NCBI GenBank assembly: GCA_036745875.1
Contig: DAIOFH010000143.1
Location: 1-9,730 of the forward strand
Direction: 5' to 3'
DNA length: 9,730 bases
From: DAIOFH01 sp036745875
GTDB taxonomy: Bacteria > Planctomycetota > SZUA-567
Position 1 is the first letter of the stretch; every line of letters begins with the position of its first letter. The position numbers and the translations under genes were made by a program. This document shows positions 5,963 through 9,730 of this stretch, piece after piece. The notes under the pieces were generated by a model. The model was not told the DNA's origin. It worked only from the letters and a program-made list of their open reading frames with translations, and did no database searches.

Positions 5963-6826
5963 ATGGCTAAAAACAACCGCGCGCCGAACCCGGGACGTCC
6001 CGGCGGGCAAGGCAAATACCATTCCTCCGGCGCGGCGAGAGGCAGGAAAAACCGGCCCGCACAATCCGGAGCGCACACAATACGGCCCTCCGCGGTCACC
6101 CCCAACCGCAAAAGCGGCTTCGCCGACGGCAAACGGCCCTATGACTACGCCTATTACGAGCTGGAACCGGCGACGCCCGAATACATGGGCAGGCTGTTCC
6201 GGAAACATTCGCACGAGGTGAACAAACGCCAGCTCGAACGCTTCTGGCTTTTATACGACCTTCTGCGGCAGCATAACGCCAGTCTCGACCTTACCCGAAT
6301 TATGGGCATCGAGGCGACCGTTCTCAAGCATTTCATTGATTCCGCCATCATTACCCGCTGGGTCGAGCTTTCGGGACCGGTCCTGGACATCGGCACCGGA
6401 CCCGGTTTTCCCGGACTGCCGCTGGCGATCATGAACCAGGACATCCAGTTCATTCTCGCGGAAAGCCGGGGAAAACGCGTCACCTTCCTTGAAGAGGCGG
6501 TCAAGGCGCTGAAGCTGAAAAACGTCGAGATATTCCCGCGTTCCGTGCGGGAGGATTCGCAACTCGGCGACGAATTCGGGAAACCGGTCGGCGACGTGGT
6601 CACTCGGGCCCTGGAGACCATCCCCCCGACGCTGGAGCGCGTCCTGCCGCTGACGCGGACCGGCGCCAAAATCGCCTTTATGAAAGGGCCGCAAAGCGAC
6701 CAGGAAATCCTGGACGCGGAGTCCGCATACAAGGGCGCGTATGTGCTGGACCAGGATGTAAAATACGACCTCCCCGCCAGCGACCAGCCGAGGAGGCTTG
6801 TGGTGTTTCGGAAAATAGCGCCATGA
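5963..6826 (+). CDS. rsmG: 16S rRNA (guanine-N7) methyltransferase RsmG
   Basis: RsmG (GidB) methylates N7 of G527 in 16S rRNA (E. coli numbering) using S-adenosylmethionine; its loss confers low-level streptomycin resistance in several bacteria. The core spans about residues 85-285: LDLTRI (108-113), HFIDSAI (123-129), the SAM-binding loop LDIGTGPGFPGLPLAI (141-156), ESRGKRVTFLEE (167-178), VVTRAL (212-217), FMKG (239-242) and RRLVVF (277-282). All match E. coli RsmG. The 287 aa exceed the usual 205-240 because of a Gly/Arg/Lys/Asn-rich, probably disordered leader of about 60 residues. The ATG at 5963 is preferred over an in-frame TTG at 5942, which would overlap the divergent gene. The Shine-Dalgarno is weak (GGAA, 5949-5952). 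An internal start near residue 75 (M at YMGRL) would remove the leader, so the leader's reality is not certain. Confidence 0.94.
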   Translation: MAKNNRAPNPGRPGGQGKYHSSGAARGRKNRPAQSGAHTIRPSAVTPNRKSGFADGKRPYDYAYYELEPATPEYMGRLFRKHSHEVNKRQLERFWLLYDLLRQHNASLDLTRIMGIEATVLKHFIDSAIITRWVELSGPVLDIGTGPGFPGLPLAIMNQDIQFILAESRGKRVTFLEEAVKALKLKNVEIFPRSVREDSQLGDEFGKPVGDVVTRALETIPPTLERVLPLTRTGAKIAFMKGPQSDQEILDAESAYKGAYVLDQDVKYDLPASDQPRRLVVFRKIAP

Positions 6827-6837
6827 TTTTGGAGTGT

Positions 6838-6959
6838 AAAAGTTAAGAGTTAAGAGTGAAGAGTGAAGAGTGAAGAGTGAAGAGTGAAGAGTGAAGAGTG
6901 AAAACAGCGTGTATTTTCGCTTGCGATGAAATGCAGCTCTACCACAACTCTTAACTTTT
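6838..6959. repeat. 14-bp perfect inverted repeat enclosing the heptamer array
   Basis: AAAAGTTAAGAGTT (6838-6851) is exactly complementary to AACTCTTAACTTTT (6946-6959). The enclosed 94 bases hold the GAGTGAA array and about 43 bases of unique sequence. A transcript could fold into a long-loop hairpin here, between rsmG and the FAD protein gene. The left arm overlaps the first two degenerate heptamers of the array, so the right arm is effectively an inverted piece of the same repeat. The loop is too long, and a clean following T-run is lacking, for a standard terminator. Confidence 0.75.
6841..6902. repeat. Tandem heptamer array (GAGTGAA)n
   Basis: Seven perfect GAGTGAA units occupy 6854-6902. 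They are preceded by one GAGTTAA unit (6847-6853) and a partial AGTTAA (6841-6846). Because the unit is seven bases, slippage here would change the spacing between rsmG and the next gene without affecting a reading frame. No open frame of interest crosses it. Confidence 0.95.
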
Positions 6960-6978
6960 CGTTCTTCGTTTTTCGTTT
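6958..6978. repeat. Three tandem TTCGTTY heptamers
   Basis: TTCGTTC, TTCGTTT and TTCGTTT follow one another directly, next to the right arm of the inverted repeat and 8 bases before the AAGGA ribosome binding site of the FAD protein gene. The stretch makes a T-rich leader on the + strand. It is a second, different heptamer array in the same 170-bp gap. Confidence 0.7.
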
Positions 6979-6985
6979 TTATCTT

Positions 6986-6990
6986 AAGGA
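6986..6990 (+). promoter_or_regulatory. Ribosome binding site supporting a TTG start
   Basis: AAGGA lies 6 bases before the TTG at 6997. The next in-frame ATG is at about residue 67, inside the conserved N-terminal region, so this site decides the start of the FAD protein. Confidence 0.65.
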
Positions 6991-6996
6991 TTTGTC

Positions 6997-8646
6997 TTGT
7001 CCAAAACCTTCTTCTTCATCCTCCGCCAGCTCACCCTTTCGGCCAACGAAAACGAGAGCCGACTCAAGGCGCGGGCGGCCCGAAAACTCGGCTGCACCGA
7101 GGAGGACATCCTGAGCTGCCGCCCGGTGCGGCGTTCCCTCGACGCGCGAAAGCGCAACAAGCGGCCGTTGCGCATTTTCCACGTCAGGATCGAAATGGAC
7201 GCGGCCTGGAAAAAGCGGCTCAAGGAAACACCGGGCCTGGATATAGAATTCGAGAAACGCGCCCAGCCCCTGTTTTCCGCCTCGGCGGAACCGCGGCCCG
7301 AACCCGGCCGTCCCCGCCCTCTCGTGGTCGGCGCAGGGCCTGCCGGATTGTTCGCCGCATTGCGGCTGGCACGGGCAGGCTGGCGGCCAATCATGATCGA
7401 GCGCGGCGACAGCCTGGTGGAGCGCCGCTCCCTTGTCTCCGCTTTCTGGCGGGAGGGGGACCTTGACCCCGAATCCAACGTGCTCTACGGAGCCGGAGGG
7501 GCGGGGCTGTTCTCGGACGGCAAACTCAACACCCGTCACAAGGATCGGGAGGGCATGCGCGCCGTCCTGGAGGCGTTCACCCAGGCGGGCGCGCCGGAAA
7601 GCATCCTCGTCGACGCCGAACCGCACCTTGGCAGCGATCTTCTTGTGGATGTCGTCGACCGAATTCTCGAAGAGATCCGACGGCTTGGCGGCGATGTCCG
7701 CCGGCGTTGCCGCCTGGACAAACTGCACCTCGAAGCCGGCGCGGTTGTCGGTGCGACCGTTGCCGCCGAAGGCGAAACCACGACCATTGAAACATCCTCC
7801 TGCATCCTGGCGACCGGGCACAGCGCGCGGGACGTCTACGAATCCCTCGCCGCGTCCGGGGTCCCCCTGGAGGCCAAGCCGTTCGCCATAGGCCTTAGGG
7901 TCGAGATGCCGCAGGCGGCGATAGACGCGTCCCAACTGGGCGAGCGCTTCAGGGCGCGCGGCAACGCCGCGATGTTCCGCATGTCCAGGCCGCCCACAGG
8001 CCGCGCCGCGGCCTGCTATACCTTTTGCATGTGCCCGGGAGGCGTGGTCATTCCCTGCGCGTCCGAACCGGAACGCCTCGCCGTCAACGGCATGAGTTTT
8101 CACGCCCGGGCCGGCGACTGGGGCAATGCCGCCTTTCTTTCCCCGATCGCGCCGGAGGACTTCGACGCTATCCCGCCCGATGCCGAAAACGCGTGTCCCG
8201 CCCTGTCGGGAATAGCCTTCCAGCGCTATTGGGAAGGGAAGAATTTCCAGGCCGGGCTTCCCGCCGGCCGCTATGCGGTTCCCGCGTCCAGCCTGACCAG
8301 TTTTTCGCGTGGAGAAACGGGTCCCCTCCCGGAAGCGCGCGGCGTCGCGCGCGCCGCAGCCGCGAACCTCCGTGAACTCCTTCCCGGCCGCATTGCCGAC
8401 ACCTTGTCCCAGGCGATACCCGCGATGGTGGCGAAGTTGCGGAAGGTAAACCCGGACGAGGTGGTTTTGTACGGCATAGAATCCCGCACCAGCAGCCCGG
8501 TCCGCATCCTTCGCAACGACAGCGGCGAATCGCCGTCCATCGCCGGCCTGTTCCCCGCCGGGGAGGGGTCGGGTTATGCCGGAGGCATCATGACGTCAGC
8601 CCTTGACGGCTGGAAGGCGGCACTGGCGTTGATGCAGGCAAAATAG
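6997..8646 (+). CDS. FAD-dependent dehydrogenase-like protein (COG2509 type)
   Basis: This 549-aa protein is a probable FAD-binding oxidoreductase of a widespread family whose reaction is, to my knowledge, not established. Residues 1-95 form a family-typical leader of ferredoxin-like size, with conserved-looking KARAARKLGC and ILSCRPVRRSLDARK. The Rossmann dinucleotide site VVGAGPAGLFAALRLARAG is at 110-128, with E135 (MIERG) placed to bind the ribose. Further family features are YGAGGAGLFSDGKLNTR (164-180), LATGHSARD (271-279), a Cys motif YTFCMCPGGVVIPC (341-354; C344, C346, C354) and the C-terminal flavin motif FPAGEGSGYAGGI (519-531). No signal peptide or membrane segment is present, so it is cytoplasmic. 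The start is TTG with AAGGA 6 bases before it. The heptamer repeats separate it from rsmG, and a RluB-type gene follows after 83 bp. Neighbours give no clue to its substrate. Confidence 0.88.
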   Translation: MSKTFFFILRQLTLSANENESRLKARAARKLGCTEEDILSCRPVRRSLDARKRNKRPLRIFHVRIEMDAAWKKRLKETPGLDIEFEKRAQPLFSASAEPRPEPGRPRPLVVGAGPAGLFAALRLARAGWRPIMIERGDSLVERRSLVSAFWREGDLDPESNVLYGAGGAGLFSDGKLNTRHKDREGMRAVLEAFTQAGAPESILVDAEPHLGSDLLVDVVDRILEEIRRLGGDVRRRCRLDKLHLEAGAVVGATVAAEGETTTIETSSCILATGHSARDVYESLAASGVPLEAKPFAIGLRVEMPQAAIDASQLGERFRARGNAAMFRMSRPPTGRAAACYTFCMCPGGVVIPCASEPERLAVNGMSFHARAGDWGNAAFLSPIAPEDFDAIPPDAENACPALSGIAFQRYWEGKNFQAGLPAGRYAVPASSLTSFSRGETGPLPEARGVARAAAANLRELLPGRIADTLSQAIPAMVAKLRKVNPDEVVLYGIESRTSSPVRILRNDSGESPSIAGLFPAGEGSGYAGGIMTSALDGWKAALALMQAK

Positions 8647-8671
8647 GGCTTTTCATCCATCATGCGGGGTA

Positions 8672-8677
8672 TATAAT
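8672..8677 (+). promoter_or_regulatory. Possible -10 box for the RluB-type gene
   Basis: TATAAT lies 52 bp upstream of the ATG at 8730 inside an AT-rich island, in an otherwise GC-rich region. No convincing -35 box stands 16-18 bases upstream (CTTTTC or TTTCAT are the best available). It is a candidate only. Confidence 0.35.
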
Positions 8678-8729
8678 CAATATATATACGGTTCAGCAAT
8701 CTCGTCAAAACAAGAAACGACAGGATATC

Positions 8730-9730
8730 ATGGAAGAGCGTTTGCAAAAATACATGGCGCGTTGCGGCGTCGATTCGCGGCGTAAATGCGAAGAACTCAT
8801 CGCCAACGGCATGGTCGAAGTGAACGGCCGCGTCGTCCGCGAGCCGGGCGTGAAAATCAACCCGATGAAGGACCGCGTCCGGGTGGACGGGCGCGAACTC
8901 AAGGCTGAAAAGCCGGCCTATTACATCCACTACAAGGTCAAGGGCGTCACCACCACCGTCTCCGACGACCTTGGCCGCAAAACCGTCATGGACTGCCTCC
9001 CCGACCTGAAGGAACGGGTCTATCCCGTCGGCCGCCTCGACCGCGAATCGGAAGGGCTCCTGGTCCTCACCAACGACGGCGCTCTGGCGAACTTCCTCAC
9101 CCACCCAGCCTTCGGCGTGGCGAAAACCTACCGCGTGGTGGCGGAGGGCCGTGTGCCGGAAGACACCCTCAGGGAATTGACTGAAAAAGGCATGCGCCTG
9201 GGGCCCGTCCTCGTCAAGCCGGCCCATGTGGAACTGGTGCGCTACGACAACGACAACACCGTCGCCATGATCTCCGTCGCCGAAGGAATCAACCGCGAAG
9301 TGCGCCGCATCTTCGCGGCCCTCGGCCATGAAGTCAAAAAACTGCTCCGCGTCCAAACGGGCCCCCTGGTCCTTGCCGGATTGAAGCGGGGGCAAACCAG
9401 GGCGCTCACACCGAAAGAACTGAACGGGCTGAAAAAACTGATGGCCGGCGTCGACGCCGGCCCGGAGGAATTGGAAATGATGTTCCCCGCCGGTTCCGCC
9501 GCCGGGCGCAAACCGCGCGGGCCCCGTGGCAGGCCGAAAAAACAGGCCCCGCCGCGCCACGGCAAGCCCGACCCGGCCTCGAACCGCAGCTTCTCCGCCG
9601 ACAAGAAAAAACGCATCGCCAAGATCCGTGCCAAAGAGGACGATTGGCCGACCATGCCGGGGAAAGGCAGAAAAAAGAAACCCGCTGCAAAACATCCTTC
9701 CGCGAAAACCGCTGCGCAGCCGTCGCGGCG
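8730..9730 (+). CDS. RluB/RsuA family pseudouridine synthase, 3' end outside window
   Basis: The reading frame is open from the ATG to the window edge and gives 333 residues without a stop. An S4 RNA-binding domain covers about residues 1-60 (RLQKYMARCGVDSRRKCEEL, then GMVEVNGRVV). The RsuA/RluB catalytic domain follows with GRLDRESEGLLVLTNDG (101-117), where D104 is the expected nucleophile, AKTYRVV (131-137) and EGINREVRRIFAALGHEVKK (185-204). This set fits RluB/RluE/RsuA enzymes. Length and the S4 domain favour RluB, which makes the pseudouridine at 2605 of E. coli 23S rRNA, but the site is inferred. From about residue 252 the protein becomes a Lys/Arg/Pro/Ala-rich tail, probably disordered and RNA-binding. 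AGGA lies 4 bases before the ATG, slightly short. The GC-rich tail could hide a frameshift only if the assembly is wrong; none is seen. Confidence 0.92.
   Translation, partial: MEERLQKYMARCGVDSRRKCEELIANGMVEVNGRVVREPGVKINPMKDRVRVDGRELKAEKPAYYIHYKVKGVTTTVSDDLGRKTVMDCLPDLKERVYPVGRLDRESEGLLVLTNDGALANFLTHPAFGVAKTYRVVAEGRVPEDTLRELTEKGMRLGPVLVKPAHVELVRYDNDNTVAMISVAEGINREVRRIFAALGHEVKKLLRVQTGPLVLAGLKRGQTRALTPKELNGLKKLMAGVDAGPEELEMMFPAGSAAGRKPRGPRGRPKKQAPPRHGKPDPASNRSFSADKKKRIAKIRAKEDDWPTMPGKGRKKKPAAKHPSAKTAAQPSR

Noticed and set aside
6841..6902. Heptamer array as a CRISPR array
   Set aside because: The units are 7 bases long and directly adjacent, with no spacers and no cas genes nearby.
6979..8103. 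Long open frame (374 codons) on the minus strand opposite the FAD protein
   Set aside because: It is antisense to a gene with clear flavin motifs and shows no family features.
9671..9677. A AAA AAG in frame in the RluB-type tail, the same heptamer as the E. coli dnaX frameshift site
   Set aside because: The tail is full of Lys codons, so the heptamer is expected by chance. The downstream stimulator and the -1 frame stop lie outside the window and cannot be assessed.
8574..9695. Long open frame (373 codons) on the minus strand opposite the RluB-type gene
   Set aside because: The + strand frame has intact S4 and catalytic motifs. The minus frame is Phe/Val/His-rich, the usual complement of Lys/Glu/Asp-rich coding sequence.

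Overview
This GC-rich window looks like an ordinary chromosomal stretch of a bacterium, dense with housekeeping genes. It has no phage, plasmid, CRISPR, defence or transposase genes and no RNA genes. The taxon cannot be fixed from the sequence alone. The signal-peptide TPR protein suggests a Gram-negative-type envelope. The style of the intergenic repeats (GAGTGAA heptamers, a CTCTGTGGTTT-type repeat) reminds me of Lentisphaerota, Kiritimatiellota and related PVC genomes, but that is a weak inference.

Layout. Positions 1-81 hold the right-hand remnant of a palindromic repeat. cimA (citramalate synthase) follows on the + strand and is closely followed by a YjaB-like GNAT acetyltransferase. A roughly 262-bp, nearly symmetric palindromic element fills the gap between the convergent GNAT and TPR genes. 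Three genes then lie on the minus strand, in transcription order a RluA-family pseudouridine synthase, recO, and a secreted proline-rich TPR protein. recO and the TPR gene are 26 bp apart. A 185-bp gap carrying a degenerate dispersed repeat separates recO from the pseudouridine synthase gene. Divergent from the latter, with start codons only 20 bp apart, is rsmG. A 170-bp gap follows, with a tandem heptamer array inside a 14-bp inverted repeat. Then come a COG2509-type FAD-dependent protein with a TTG start and a RluB/RsuA-family pseudouridine synthase that runs off the right edge.

Function. Three of the eight genes modify rRNA or act on RNA bases (RluA-type, RsmG, RluB-type). One is DNA repair (RecO) and one starts the threonine-independent isoleucine pathway (CimA). 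The TPR protein and the FAD protein are the least understood.

I found no convincing undescribed multi-gene system. The most interesting material is intergenic. It is a MITE-like palindromic element, with one full copy bounded by a candidate ATAACC target duplication and one internally deleted copy at the left edge, plus the heptamer-repeat structure at 6838-6978.
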